DNA of 64,000 nt, taken from positions 18,549,033-18,613,032 of the forward strand of contig NC_053153.1 in the NCBI RefSeq assembly GCF_016808335.1, in the 5' to 3' direction. Origin of the DNA: Panicum virgatum (Eukaryota; Streptophyta; Magnoliopsida; Poales; Poaceae). Made by a program: the position numbers and the translations under genes. This document shows positions 34,401-43,273 of the stretch, in pieces (within the stretch, counting starts at the first letter, position 1; each line of letters begins with the position of its first letter). Below the pieces are notes generated by a model. That model had not been told where the DNA came from and did no database searches. It saw only the letters and a list, made by a program, of their open reading frames with translations.

Positions 34401-37088
34401 ACTGCATTGGAATGAAAATGTGAACTCACAATGTTGGGTGGGGGGTGAATGTATGTAAGGGTGCCATGTTAAAAGCATTATTCAATTCAGGGGAATGTAC
34501 CATAATGCCCCTTCATTTAATCCGTAATGTGGGGACAGGAAGGGCATATTTTATAGTAGAAAGACGGTTGAGTAATATTCACCTGCGGTCCATAAACTTG
34601 TCTGGGGTGTTGTCTAGGTCCCTGAACTATTAATTTGTAGAATGACCCCCCCTATAGTTACTAACCGTTCCCCAAGGCTTAAAATCGCTCTATTTAGTGC
34701 TGATCTGCCTACATGGCATCCGTGTCACCTAATTTTTCCATCTTATATTGCTATTGGGCCCCATATGACAACCACTTAAAAAGTTTAAAAATCAATCAGG
34801 ACCCACATTTCAAACCCGAACATCTTTTCCCATTTTCTCTCTTGGCGGTTGGGAGGGAGAGAGGGGAGGAGGGAGGAGCCACATAGGCAAGAATTTGCTC
34901 ATTGCTATATTTGGACCCAGGTGGCACAACCAACAAGCTTAGGGACCCAAATAGTTTGGTGATCTAGGTGACACCCAAATAGGTCGGAGTCTGCTGGTGT
35001 CTTTACTCAAAGATAATTCATGGCCTCATATCCAAGCAAATAATTCATAGCCTCATAACAATGGATGCCAAACACTGTAACAAACTTGAACTGTATGTTT
35101 TGAATATTCTAGAAGTACATGGGTTCAAGCAGCCAGTAAGTTTAGATTTAACTCACAGTATGTTTGGTGGATCAATAAGTGTACTGGATGCTATTACTTC
35201 CATTTGAAACTCGAGTAATAACAAGTTGAAACCATGAGGTAATGAAATACGCTATTGTGTATATCAATAAAATATTTGAGTTGATGCACAATGGCATATG
35301 CCCTGCCCTGGAATGTCCAGGTAATGGGATACCACCTTAGTTGCAATGCCTTGGTGGGTTATCTTCCCCAGTCATTTTTTAATGCTATATTGATTGCTTT
35401 CTGGACTATCTAATATTTAAGCATATGTTTTTATGGTAATACACTGCTGTAAAGAATGTATAGTAAGTGATCTATACAAGGTTCAGTTCATTTCTGAGCC
35501 TGTAATGGTTGAGCATAAACACTACATGGGAACACCCAATAGTCCATAATAATAACAACCTAGCATTTCTTGTGACTACATTGCATGAACTGAATAGTAA
35601 GCTTTTGTCTTAAATGATAACACTGGACATTTTAGTTCGCACAGTTATCTTATGCATCTTAGGAAAAGAAAAGTAGCTTAGAGACTTGGTTTTGTTGTTT
35701 CTACATTAGCACTGGAAAGAATATTTTTCTTTATATTATGTATCATCTATACATAATTTCAATATTATGCATGTTGCTTCTGCTATATCGAAGTTTGTAT
35801 CAAGCAGTATAAATTTAACGGTTTTATTGAGTTATGGCTTTCTTACACCTGTGCAGCGGCTCGAGTTTCTTGGAGATGCTGTATTAGATCATATTTTCAC
35901 CGACTATTTCTACCATCGCTACCCTGAATGCACTCCACAATTGTTGACGGATCTGAGATCTGCTTCTGTGAACAACTATTGCTATGCTCATGCAGCGGTT
36001 AAAGCAGGATTACATAAGCATGTTCTTCATTCATCATCTGCACTGTACAAAAGGATGGATGACTACCTTCACACTTTCAAGCAGTCATTTTCAGGTCCAT
36101 CATATGGCTGGGAAGCTGGCATCGGTCTACCCAAGGTTCATCTTCTCAACTGTCAGTTCCTTCTGGGTCGATGATATTGTGGATTTTTTTAGCACGTTAA
36201 TAGTTCTTTTTTTTAGCATGCCAGTAACAGGCATGTAATGTATAGATTTTTTTTTCTGAGCCTAAGTGGTAGTAACTGGCTACCTCAATTTTTAATTTGT
36301 TTTCACTGCACTGTAACAAAAACCAACCTTTTTAATCAGGTGATGAATAAGGTGTAAGTGCTAACAAGTAGAAACTTTTCTCTAACAATCCTAACTAATG
36401 CCAGACAGAGCTGTTAGCGGTTCATGCCTCAGCCTGTTAGGCCTTAAAATTGAGATTGGTGTTGGTGCATGTGAAAACGAAATGCCCTTTAGTCTTGCGA
36501 ATTTATCGTTTTGTGCTTGATGTAATGCTGGTAACCCCAGCTAAATGGTCCTTTGATCCAAATAAATAAATAAATGAAGATGCCCTAACATAGTAGGATA
36601 CTGGTATTATAGTCTCGATCACATTTGGAGGCAATAGATGTAAAATGACAAAATAACATGAAGTATTGATTAATCTTGGGAAATAGCTCCCTCTTATTCT
36701 TTCCATTTTGGAGCAGTATAACTTATTTGCATACATGCAGGTTCTTGGTGACATAATTGAATCTATTGCTGGTGCAATATATGTTGACAGCAAGTGCGAC
36801 AAAGAGATTGTTTGGAGAAGCATGAAACGGTTACTGGAACCCCTTGCTACCCCTGACACTCTGGGGATGGACCCTGTGAAAGAGCTGCAGGAATTTTGCG
36901 CTAGCAGAGATTACAGCATTACGTACACGGTAAATCATGATAACCGAGTGTCATCAGTAGTCGCAGAAGTGCAGACCAAAGGGATTGCATACAAGGCCAC
37001 TAAGAGGGGCATCACCAAGGATGATGCCAAAAAGTTGGCAGCCAAAGCCGTGCTCAAAGATATGAAGGCTGCTGATGGCATGAATTAA
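7725..37088 (+). CDS. DCL2: Dicer-like 2, tandem copy 2 (complete, 20 exons)
   Basis: Dicer that makes siRNAs from long dsRNA in antiviral and transposon RNA silencing (family knowledge). Exons read by eye: 7725-7783, 7877-8306, 8591-8678, 8760-8821, 8928-9068, 10752-10877, 10948-11104, 11986-12076, 18291-18492, 18569-18729, 19327-19545, 19639-19862, 20490-20758, 20882-21306, 21405-21508, 32340-32536, 33264-33473, 33816-34229, 35857-36135, 36741-37088. They total 4206 nt, in frame, 1401 aa, the usual DCL2 size. Walker A ETGAGKT is at residues 39-45, DECH at 147-150, motif VI QSRGRAR at 488-494, the dimerisation domain at about 555-645 and PAZ at about 770-950. RNase IIIa acids are E1005, D1009, D1107 and E1110; RNase IIIb acids are E1196, D1200, D1290 and E1293. 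A single dsRBD sits at about 1325-1395, which argues for DCL2 over DCL1 or DCL4. Introns 8 (6.2 kb) and 15 (10.8 kb) are swollen by retrotransposons. Intron 10 starts with GC. Splicing across the giant introns is inferred. Confidence 0.9.
9695..10366. mobile_element. hAT-type non-autonomous element (MITE) in DCL2 intron 5
   Basis: The ends are inverted repeats: CAATGTTCTTAAGGCG on the left, and CAGTTCTTAAGGCG when the right end is read on the minus strand. GC-rich subterminal words (cgcctaggcgaggcg) also occur in inverted form. An 8-bp direct repeat, AGTCCAAG, flanks it at 9687-9694 and 10367-10374, the length expected of hAT transposition. There is no transposase. The interior holds a 45-bp minisatellite. 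Confidence 0.8.
9967..10151. repeat. 45-bp minisatellite, about four units
   Basis: Units of about 45 bp start at about 9967, 10013, 10061 and 10106. They share ctcctccctgc, gcggccaccccc and agatggagcacc. The array lies inside the hAT-type element, and the open frames across it (proline and arginine rich) are a by-product of the repeat. Confidence 0.85.
10409..10455. repeat. (AT)n microsatellite
   Basis: An uninterrupted AT dinucleotide run of about 47 bp in DCL2 intron 5, just right of the hAT-type element. Confidence 0.95.
11421..11590 (-). mobile_element. tRNA-derived SINE in DCL2 intron 7
   Basis: On the minus strand the element begins GGAATAGCTCAGTTGGTAG, a clear tRNA D-arm/A-box head. 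A degenerate B-box (GACTCAAAACC) follows, then a short unrelated body. A perfect 13-bp direct repeat, TCGACAATTTACA, flanks it at 11408-11420 and 11591-11603. There is no intact tRNA cloverleaf, so it is not called a tRNA gene. It is a different SINE from the one at 5851-6146. Confidence 0.8.
12952..13077 (+). repeat. 5' LTR of copia element
   Basis: 126 bp, beginning TGTTGGAG and ending TTTCA. It contains tttatatata (about 13010-13019), a possible TATA element. It differs from the 3' LTR by one A/T change in the gtgtgtatag word. Confidence 0.92.
13078..13087 (+). other. Primer-binding site (initiator Met-tRNA type)
   Basis: TGGTATCAGA directly follows the 5' LTR. It matches the common plant primer-binding site for initiator methionine tRNA. 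Confidence 0.8.
15043..16160 (+). mobile_element. Solo LTR inserted in copia reverse transcriptase
   Basis: An 1118-bp insertion begins TGTTGGAG and ends CTAACA. It is flanked by the 5-bp repeat CTATA (15038-15042 and 16161-16165), so skipping it restores a continuous reading frame across the RT active site. It has no internal coding region, which is the signature of a solo LTR left by LTR-LTR recombination. It contains its own TATATAAA at 15548-15555 followed by a CT-rich stretch, a plausible LTR promoter. Strand is set by the TATA orientation. The parent family is not identified. Confidence 0.85.
15548..15555 (+). promoter_or_regulatory. TATA box of the solo LTR
   Basis: TATATAAA followed by a pyrimidine-rich leader. 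It lies about 500 bp into the LTR, consistent with a U3/R boundary nearby. Confidence 0.55.
17261..17287 (+). other. G-tract and polypurine tract of copia element
   Basis: About 24 consecutive G followed by AGG immediately precede the 3' LTR, in the position of the plus-strand primer. Just upstream, a segment of about 65 bp containing tccagtcttgaacay and cgctgcgccggt occurs twice in tandem (about 17155-17210 and 17220-17265). The G count may be inexact in an assembly. Confidence 0.7.
17288..17413 (+). repeat. 3' LTR of copia element
   Basis: 126 bp and identical to the 5' LTR except for one substitution. The target-site repeat GGTGT follows. Confidence 0.92.
17705..18143. repeat. Tandem duplication of about 218 bp in DCL2 intron 8
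   Basis: Two adjacent diverged copies (about 17705-17922 and 17923-18143) share accacaacat, aaaacaaggtcaccacaagaaacag, aaaagaacctgaactccg, cagctggatggtta and other words in the same order. The second copy ends about 150 bp before DCL2 exon 9. Confidence 0.85.
21849..25255 (-). pseudogene. Copia pol remnants (protease to RNase H), multiply broken
   Basis: On the minus strand, pieces appear in the expected copia order, in different frames. A protease/pre-integrase region lies at about 25050-24610 ([20 protein letters not shown]). Integrase pieces follow at about 24450-23600 ([22 protein letters not shown]). Reverse transcriptase is at about 23090-22560 ([26 protein letters not shown] and [13 protein letters not shown]). 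RNase H is at about 22175-21849 ([18 protein letters not shown]). Frameshifts, stops and internal duplications separate them, and gag is largely missing. It is non-functional. Confidence 0.85.
24074..24221. repeat. 74-bp tandem duplication inside the decayed copia element
   Basis: Two nearly identical 74-bp units (24074-24147 and 24148-24221) start aatgggagaatcaaactaag and end cgtgagg. They differ at about one position, so the duplication is recent relative to the decay of the element. Confidence 0.85.
25440..25474. repeat. (TC)n microsatellite
   Basis: About 35 bp of TC dinucleotides within the untranslated part of the decayed copia element. It separates two diverged copies of a segment of about 200 bp (24955-25160 and 25314-25560) that both start gcagtagttccagaaaag. 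Confidence 0.9.
26039..26382 (+). repeat. 5' LTR of gypsy element
   Basis: 344 bp. It differs from the 3' LTR near positions 16 and 29 and at one CpG site in the ggacggcgtcgcgcc word, where the 3' LTR has T. Confidence 0.93.
26406..27926 (+). CDS. Gypsy gag (capsid and CCHC nucleocapsid)
   Basis: 506 codons from the ATG at 26406. The N-terminal third is Ser/Ala/Pro-rich. A retrotransposon gag domain lies in the middle ([20 protein letters not shown] to FERR, about residues 195-360). A CCHC zinc knuckle, [14 protein letters not shown], sits at about residue 415. The frame then runs on for about 30 codons past the point where the protease frame begins (27832 onwards) and stops at 27926. The gag-pol transition therefore involves a frame change, either a mutation or programmed. 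Confidence 0.85.
   Translation: MSGTTAAFSSVTATAALSSALAVTSASGVSLPMSAASTAAHHQPPLPPPPPDQSASTASASESSSALNTLTSAIYGLQRQMSQFDTRLTTVEGRSSGVTAESSLTMRGIAQTAPPQPPPGYPLLGMPGYGGIPPLQPSPSVIIHTDAPHRPIPITQILFPHSPSQIPTFQQPPQDHLDDHDDGAAVPRYHKLSFPVFDGKEDPIGWLNRCDHFFRAQRTREADKVWLASFHMTGVVQHWFYMLERDAGDIHAITWPMFKSLCQQRFGPPLGTNHLAELARLPFRGSVSDYQETFQMRLAHAGPLSAAQQVQLFTGGLPQPLRTDVELHAPQDLQRAMALARAFERRSSSLPSSTFSRTPRLPPRTSPMPPTMAALTASPQATAPVPPQGTSRPLRRLSPAEMAERRQQGLCYNCDEQYIRGHKCPKLFYLEVTDFDDLDDTEHTSTEEHEDQPPVISLHAIAGLTTNDTMKVNVKIGVCTMCTVGFRLFVQLHQFGGSRPHWLAPS
27832..29247 (+). pseudogene. Gypsy pol part 1: protease and reverse transcriptase
   Basis: Protease motif [12 protein letters not shown] lies near the start. 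Reverse transcriptase follows with [42 protein letters not shown] and catalytic FFDDILIY, then the start of the connection/RNase H region. The frame ends at 29247, just before the conserved RNase H TDAS motif, which continues in another frame. The break looks like a small indel. Classed as a pseudogene because of the breaks at both ends. Confidence 0.85.
29225..31093 (+). pseudogene. Gypsy pol part 2: RNase H, integrase and chromodomain
   Basis: Starts at the RNase [13 protein letters not shown] motif. Integrase follows with an HHCC zinc region ([11 protein letters not shown] to SCTTCQRNK), then the catalytic core (DFIEGLPK, and SDCDPVF where SDRDPVF is usual). It ends with a chromodomain-like segment ([16 protein letters not shown]) and runs a few codons into the 3' LTR. 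The frame is open for 622 codons. The integrase R-to-C change next to a catalytic Asp is a possible weakening mutation. Confidence 0.85.
31051..31394 (+). repeat. 3' LTR of gypsy element
   Basis: 344 bp, with three transitions relative to the 5' LTR. It is followed by the target-site repeat ATAAC and then DCL2 intron sequence. Confidence 0.93.
31400..32339. other. Rest of DCL2 intron 15
   Basis: AT-rich intron sequence between the gypsy element and exon 16. Open frames here are short and unlike any family. Nothing else is recognised. Confidence 0.6.
32870..33090. mobile_element. Stowaway-like (mariner) MITE in DCL2 intron 16
   Basis: Ends show the grass Stowaway-type inverted pattern: ctccctctgat on the left, and GCCTCTGATCCCAAATACAAGT on the minus strand at the right. 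The interior is AT-rich and a TA lies at both outer edges. The right end is diverged, so exact limits are approximate. Confidence 0.6.
34570..35008. mobile_element. TIR-type MITE in DCL2 intron 18
   Basis: The left end (gagtaatattcacctgcggtcc, then tgtctaggtccctgaac) recurs inverted at the right end (GAGTAAAGACACCAGCAGACTC, then GTCACCTAGATCACC). This gives terminal inverted repeats of roughly 60 bp. No coding capacity. Superfamily not assigned. Confidence 0.6.
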
Positions 37089-38762
37089 TTTGCAAATGGT
37101 GTGATCATGTTTACTAGAATCTCTTAGCTGTAGACTTTTGTATAGGTTTCATGGTTCAGAAAATGTCATATGTATCTCAGACAAGTGTACAGTACAGGTG
37201 CCCGCCCTACAGTTTCTCTACTTTTGCTACTAGTCAGTAGTCATGCTTACTGTACAGAAATGTTTTGTTTTGGTTCAAGTGAAAGCACGGTATGTTCAAT
37301 TGTTTACCCTCGCAATGCTCATCCACTCCTTCCGCAGATATAAATGTTAACCAGATTATCTCGCTTGTGTGAGAAACCGGCGCGGTTAAAATCTAACATG
37401 TAGTTTTCACAGGACATTGTGCCCATGATTCCATATCATACTCTACTCTCAGTTCTAAATTACTGATCGTTTTGTTTTTTTTTTAATTTTTTAGATGCAT
37501 ATGTTTTACTATATATTTATAGACAGCATAAATTTAGATACATAGTAAAAATTATGTACTTAGAAAAGTTAAAATAGCCTATAATACAGGATGGAGGAAG
37601 TTTTATGACTTCATATTTTTATATTTGGGTGAAACTTGGCAACATGTTCAAAAAAGAATCTGCAACGGGCAAAAGCAACCAAGTCCGTCTTTGCACCATC
37701 ATCACAGAAAAGACTTTCATAAACTTACATATAAGAAAAAGAGGGGGGGGGGAAGGCATCTGAAGAACTGAAAAATATACTTAAAATGGTAAGCCAAATT
37801 AGTAGATTCTTCTTAATACATAAGTCCGAAAGTTTGCGTCAGCCTTCTCTGAGCATCTGCCACCACCGTGGGCATCCCTAACCTTGCAAATGCACCACAG
37901 TACAACGACTTAACGAGTGTTTGTACAGAACAGGGTTCTCGGCTCAAGGCTGCAGTACCATGAGGGAAGCTGGTAGTCTGGTAGATGTTGATGTGCTGAA
38001 TCTCTACGTCGGTTTCATGGTTTGAAAGGTACCCAAATTGAGCTGCATATCAATACATAACATACTGGCGTTGTTTCTTCCAAAACACACACACGTACAA
38101 GAGCTCCACCTTCACCCCCACCCCACTCTTCTGCTTGTTCCATCACATAATGGCGTGTAGGCACTTGCACTAGAGTCTCTCTTTTTTTTCTTCTTCTATT
38201 TTTCTGCTTGTTCAGTTGTACAGAATCGCTTTGTTTTCCCATTAAAGGAAAACTTGGTTCAAGTGAAAGCAAACAAACATGGTACCTCCCCAGTTGTCCA
38301 CCCTCAATGCTCATCTTGCTTCCTTGGTAGAAATCCCGTATGTCCAACGTGGCGACCGCCGCTTTAAGTTTTAACAAGTTGGTCTTTCTTCCACGGCTTC
38401 CACTTACTCGTGCGTACACCAGTCCACCATCTCGTTCGTACACTGATAACCAGCAGAATAGTCTTTTTTTTTGTGAACATAACCAGCAGCAGAATAGTCC
38501 GGGCATGCAACCGGCAAAATTTCCAGGACCACAAGTCCATGATTACTGCATTTCCGTCCAACTCAATTTCATCTGCAGTTCTGGAACAAGCTAATTTCTT
38601 TCTAATTGTCTATGGCACATGCTGCACAATTTGTGTTTCATGTATATCCATAAAAGAACGAAAATGGTTACACCTGCAGAGCTGCTGCAGCAGAACTTGT
38701 ACAATTTACATCAACCCTGAAACGATGTAATGGCAAAGCTGCTTCCATGGTGTCTCTAGTTG
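37089..38762. other. Convergent intergenic region between DCL2 and the Mpv17 gene
   Basis: Holds the 3' UTRs of two genes that point at each other. A word string containing ggttcaagtgaaagca and a caatgctcatc-like end occurs at about 37250-37325 and again, diverged, at about 38217-38315. An open frame at 38015-38506 (minus) shows no family features. Confidence 0.5.
37443..37602. mobile_element. Stowaway-like MITE
   Basis: Begins ctactctcagttctaaattactgatcgtttt and ends in a near-inverted form (aaaatagcctataatacaggatggagga). This matches the ctccctccgt...acggagggag layout of grass mariner-type MITEs. It is about 160 bp. Confidence 0.65.
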
Positions 38763-41153
38763 CTATCTAGAGTTGTCCTGAAAAGGAGGCAAGACCTTTC
38801 AGTGTTAACACGATAACACAATGATGAATGTTGGCACGACTCGTCAGACTTCAAATAGAGATACTTTACCTTCGAAGTATCTGGTGTGCACATACCATCG
38901 GAATTCCTTGCCTCCGACTTCTCATTTGAGTATCTGGGGTTGGTGGGGGTGTTAGTTTGTTAAGTTTAGCTGCAGTAGGTAAAATTATTAGAAGAAAAGA
39001 AAGATGGTAAAACTCACGTTGACAGTATCGTGACCCAGACTAGCTCCACACAGTCAACCCATAGAAGCCTTTGCTCAACAGGAATCACACCATATGTAAT
39101 CAAGTGCGCAAAAGGCCATAACTTCCACCCAGCCTGCAGCAACAATTGAAACTAATGTTATTAGCTGTCACAATAGGAGAAACTCAGATAAATAGAATAT
39201 GATGGTGTATAAATGTTTGCAAGAACATGATCATGAAACAGGTAGGTTATGGCCTGCTATGTATGCAGTTGAAAAACCTCCAAAATAGTGAATCGAGGGG
39301 TGTACAGGCATAGAATAAGCAATATGGAGGTTTCACAATAGGAGTTTGCTATTGTTAACCTTCATTTAATTAAAGTTGGCTCAATCTATGAGTTATTGGG
39401 TAAGTGAACAGTCTAAGAAAATACATTATATGCATATCACAACCTATGGTCAGAACCTGGGAAGCTGGACAATCATCCCAAGGATCAGGAATATTCTCAA
39501 GTAAAGAATTCACATAAACACACTTCAATTAGTAAAGAATAACATACCATGAGTAACAGATACTTTTTTTTGGCACCAATTACTTCTGCATACCTAAGAA
39601 ACATGATACATATATTCAAAGAAGATGGCCGCTTACCGTAAGCATGGGCCAGAATGTGGACTTGAGCTCTTTGTAGATAGTGCTAGGTGATTCCAACCGA
39701 AGAAAACCCAAGACCACAAAGTAGATGCTGTTCCAAATTGCAGACCAGATCGTCTGATCGAATGCAACCTTTGCAGGGACAACCCACCAATCCTTGAATG
39801 GGAACAGTGCCTGTCAACATAAAAAATTATTTACTCCCGCAAGTTTGCCGTAGACTGCATACTAGCTCTCCCATTTGTTAAAAATACAAGGATAAAGACG
39901 GTAATGCAGATTCAACATTACTCCCACCATTTCATTAAGGTACTATGCACCAATTCAAGGCTCTGTACTTATCAGTCTTAAATAACTTTTAACCATATGT
40001 ATTTGATTACTTGATTCTCTCAATTGAGCATCTAAGCATGTCAACTGACACAAACTGGCATCATTATTTTTCAAATCAGTTGATGAGATCACTTATCAAT
40101 TGGTCATTTGTATAGTCAATTCATCAAATCAACAACTTCCTTAAACCTTTGGTGCGGTCAAAATATGCATCACATGAGCAAATGCTACTTAATGAACCAA
40201 GACAGCTGACAAGTTAATGCGGCAATGGTTACCTCACAGATATGGTAATAGTAATGAGAAAGTGACCCATGAAGAGTGAACCCAACAAGCCCAGATCGGA
40301 ACATCCGAGCACGGTCGAAATCAAAGATTGGCTTGCCTTCGTAGCACTGCAAGCATAAGCACAGCGGTAGAAACAGCCAAACAGCGGTGGAGTTAGTAAT
40401 CACACCATTGCAACATTACATATTGCCACGGACATGGATCAGAGCACACACCTGCGCGATCCAATCACCGAGGGAGTAGACTACGCCACTGATCATCATC
40501 TTGGCCAGAACCGGGTTGGCCTTGAGAGCCTCCTCGTATGCCGACCAGTTGTGTTCGGGCATGTACCGGAGGATCTCAAAGATCGTCCACCCCTGCACGG
40601 AATCCAATCAGTACGACCCCCAAATCAAGGCTTGCTAACACTAGCTCCGAAACTAATCGAGAATCAAAGCTAGAAGAAGGGAGTCAAAACGAAAGAGTCG
40701 TACATGCCAGTAGTCCTGGTCGACGGTGAGGAGCTTGGTGAGCGCGTAGGTGCTGGCCCCGAGCACGATGGCCGTGTTGATCCCGCGGTCCAGCGTCTTG
40801 TTCCCGTCCCCGCCGCCGGAGGCCCCGGAGCCCGCCCCGCCGCCGCCGCTGGCGAAGCCCCCGCCCACGTCGCCCTGGAAGGCGAGCCCGCCGATGTTGA
40901 GCTGGCTCCCCCCCAGCGGCTCCTCAAGCCTCCCCGGCACCGCTGCCTCCGCCTCGGCCCCCGGCCCCGGCAGCACGTCCGCCTCGCCCCCCGCCGCTGA
41001 GACGACCCGCAGCGCGCGCCGGAGCCGCCTGCCCGGCCGCGGGAGCCGGAGGAGGGACGGGACCGCGGAGGAGGAGGACGAGGGGAGCAGCCGCCTGGAG
41101 GCGGGGGATGGGGAGGACACGGTCGCCACGGCCGCTGCCGCCGCCGCCGCCAT
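38763..41153 (-). CDS. Mpv17/PMP22-family membrane protein, probably plastid-targeted
   Basis: Seven exons on the minus strand: 41153-40704, 40592-40452, 40346-40233, 39810-39637, 39133-39018, 38933-38870 and 38777-38763. All have GT/AG borders and sum to 1074 nt (357 aa). The N-terminal ~50 residues are Ala/Ser/Arg rich with no acidic residues (transit-peptide-like). A Gly-rich linker follows. The C-terminal ~200 residues are the Mpv17 domain, with YEEALKANPVLAKMMISGVVY, GDWIAQ, DRARMFRSGLVGFTLHGSLSHYYY and the signature W-KLWPFAHLITYGVIPVEQRLLWVDCVELVW. These proteins are small multi-span inner-membrane proteins of organelles, related to yeast Sym1, with suggested channel roles. The last coding exon has only five codons. 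Localisation to plastid over mitochondrion is inference. Confidence 0.92.
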
Positions 41154-41610
41154 CGCCGCGCGCCCTCCTCGGCTCGCTACCCTGGCTCAGCTTCTGCCTC
41201 TTCCGACTCAATGCCGCGCTGGCGCTTTTATCCGCGGGCGCTGGCTGGTGATCCTGGCTCCACCACGCCGCGGCTGCCTGCGGATCCGGGCGGGCGGGGC
41301 CTACCGCTGCCGGCCCCCTGTGGACGTGAGCCGCGCGAGCTCGCTCGCCGGAGACTGAGGGGAGATCCTTGGCGTTCGCGGGGTGTTTTGCTGGTTGATC
41401 GATGGCGGAAGCGGACGAGGGAGGAGGAGGAGGATTTTTTGTGGATGTGGTGGGAGAGAGTAGGTGGAATTTGGGGAGGAATTGCGAGCCACTTGTCCCG
41501 ATGGGCCGTGGGCCCGCGGCGAAGATTCTGGGTAGCGAGGTGGGCCACGGGCACTCGTGGGGGGCTTTTTTTCTTTCTCTCCGTCTCAGAAAAATGGTTT
41601 CAGCCCTCCT
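41154..41610 (-). promoter_or_regulatory. 5' UTR and GC-rich promoter of the Mpv17 gene
   Basis: CpG-dense sequence upstream of the ATG at 41153. Open frames on the + strand here (such as 41211-41657) are composition artefacts. No TATA box is obvious. Confidence 0.4.
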
Positions 41611-41619
41611 TTAATTGCC

Positions 41620-41935
41620 GTTGTAAAGTTGTAAAAATAAAATCTTTGCACATTTGAAATATTAAATATAAATTAATCATAAAACTAATTACAGAACAAA
41701 CTACGAGGTGAATCTAATGAGTTTAATTAATCCATCATTAGAGCATGTGTAATGTAGCAATTTAGTGTATAATCATAGTCTAATTATGCTTATTAGATTC
41801 GCCTCGCAATTTACAAGCAAGCTATGCAATTTATTTTTTTATTTTGCCTAGATTTAATACTACATGCATGTAAGATTCTCTTTCGATGTGATAGATTTTG
41901 AATTTTGAATTTCGCCACTAAATAAGGGGTCAATT
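41620..41935. mobile_element. MITE (GTGTTTAG family)
   Basis: AT-rich element with internal words shared with the copy at 49717-50050: aaatattaaatataaattaatcataaaactaatta, gaatctaatgag, attagattcgcctcgcaatttaca and tttaatactacatgcatg. It lies just upstream of the Mpv17 promoter. Ends are approximate. Confidence 0.65.
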
Positions 41936-42441
41936 TGTTTTTCTTAAGTCGATGTGGGAGTCTTCACTATTGCAAAAATTGTAAAAATAAAAATGGATCC
42001 GTCACATTGGTTGGTCACGTATTCTCCACTCCAGCTTTTAGTCGCTATCGAAGCTGCGAAGATCTCGAAGCCCCCATTTCCCTCCTCCGGTCTCGTTATC
42101 TTCTCCCAACAAGTTGCGCGAATAGAACGCTTGTTTCTTCTGAAATGCATTTTCCCCACACGCTGTCCTTCTTCCTCCCAGCTGCACTATGATCCACACG
42201 GTTCCTCCCACTCATGAGTCACGAGTCATCCTCTCGGAAAACTGCATGCTTGGTCGGTAATGGTTGCCCAGTATCGTTCGTCTTCTCTCTCGAAACCACG
42301 GCCGCCAACCGAAGGGGATAAAAGAAATAAACAGGTGGCGCGGCCAGCTTGGATGCCCTGTAGGACAAGCACACCTTTGCTTCCCTCTCGCGTGGCAGTC
42401 AGTAAGCTCGAACCGTCCCGCGCGCGCAGACCGAGCGACCT

Positions 42442-42677
42442 GGGGTGTGTTGAGTTCGCGAAAAAGTTGTTGTAGTATGTTTTGATTTTATTTGACAACT
42501 ATTGTGCAACCATGAAGTAATTAGTCTCAAAAGATTCATCTTGTCATTTACAACTAAATTGTACAATTAGTTATATTTTTTAACTATATTTAATACTCCA
42601 TACATATATCATAAGATTCGATGTGATGTGTGTCAGTGAAAAATTTTGGAAATTTTTCGCGAAACTAAACACAGCCC
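42442..42677. mobile_element. MITE (GTGTTTAG family)
   Basis: Inverted ends: GGGGTGTGTTGAGTTCGCG on the left and GGGCTGTGTTTAGTTTCGCG read on the minus strand at the right. Internal words ttagtctcaaaagattcatctt and tatttaatactccatacat are shared with the other copies. It is about 236 bp with no coding capacity. Confidence 0.75.
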
Positions 42678-42786
42678 TGATTACTCTCCCGGCCTGCTCC
42701 CCGTCGGCGTGGCCCGTCCGAGGTGCACACGTCCTGTGCCCGGCGGGAGATCACCGCCGGCAGACGGCCGGAGACCAAGGCGCGGC

Positions 42787-42811
42787 GGGGGGGGGGGGGG
42801 GGGGGGGGGGG
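42787..42811 (+). repeat. Poly-G tract of 25
   Basis: Twenty-five consecutive G within a GC-rich block (about 42680-42830). G-quadruplex potential is high and the length may be uncertain in the assembly. No gene adjoins it. Confidence 0.85.
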
Positions 42812-42999
42812 CGCCAGGAGTTGCTGCTCGTCCGGCAACTGTGGTGTTGCCCGGGGTTTCCCTGTTTCGCTTCGTGTCGCTGAATTGCTGCTGTTGCTTT
42901 CGTGAAATTGCGGCAACTGTGGTGCTTAGTTTTGCTGGGTGAAATTGCGGGCGGACCGCCGCCTCAACAACAGCGGGAACCAACCAACTAGGCAACTAC

Positions 43000-43273
43000 A
43001 CTAGTGGTGGCCCCTCTACTTTGTTTATTTTCGCAAATTATTTACGCAGAATGTTATTCTAGTTAATTTTATTATTAAAAACCTAATGATTCAAAATACA
43101 TATAACTTGCATCCTTAGCAATCGCCAATCGGATTCGCTAGGTGTTTTACCAGATATCTAGCATGATCTGAAAACGTTTGCAAAAAGCTGCACTAGTTTG
43201 TCCCCTGGAATTCCAACAAGAGAACTTTGAATGGAAAACAAAAAAGGGAATGACTTGTGGATGATTGTTCGAA
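43000..43273. other. Intergenic, nothing recognised
   Basis: AT-rich sequence between the poly-G block and the Mutator-like MITE. No feature seen. Confidence 0.4.

Noticed and set aside
7725..37088. Calling DCL2 copy 2 a pseudogene because of its transposon load
   Set aside because: All insertions are intronic, every exon is open, and the catalytic residues are present.
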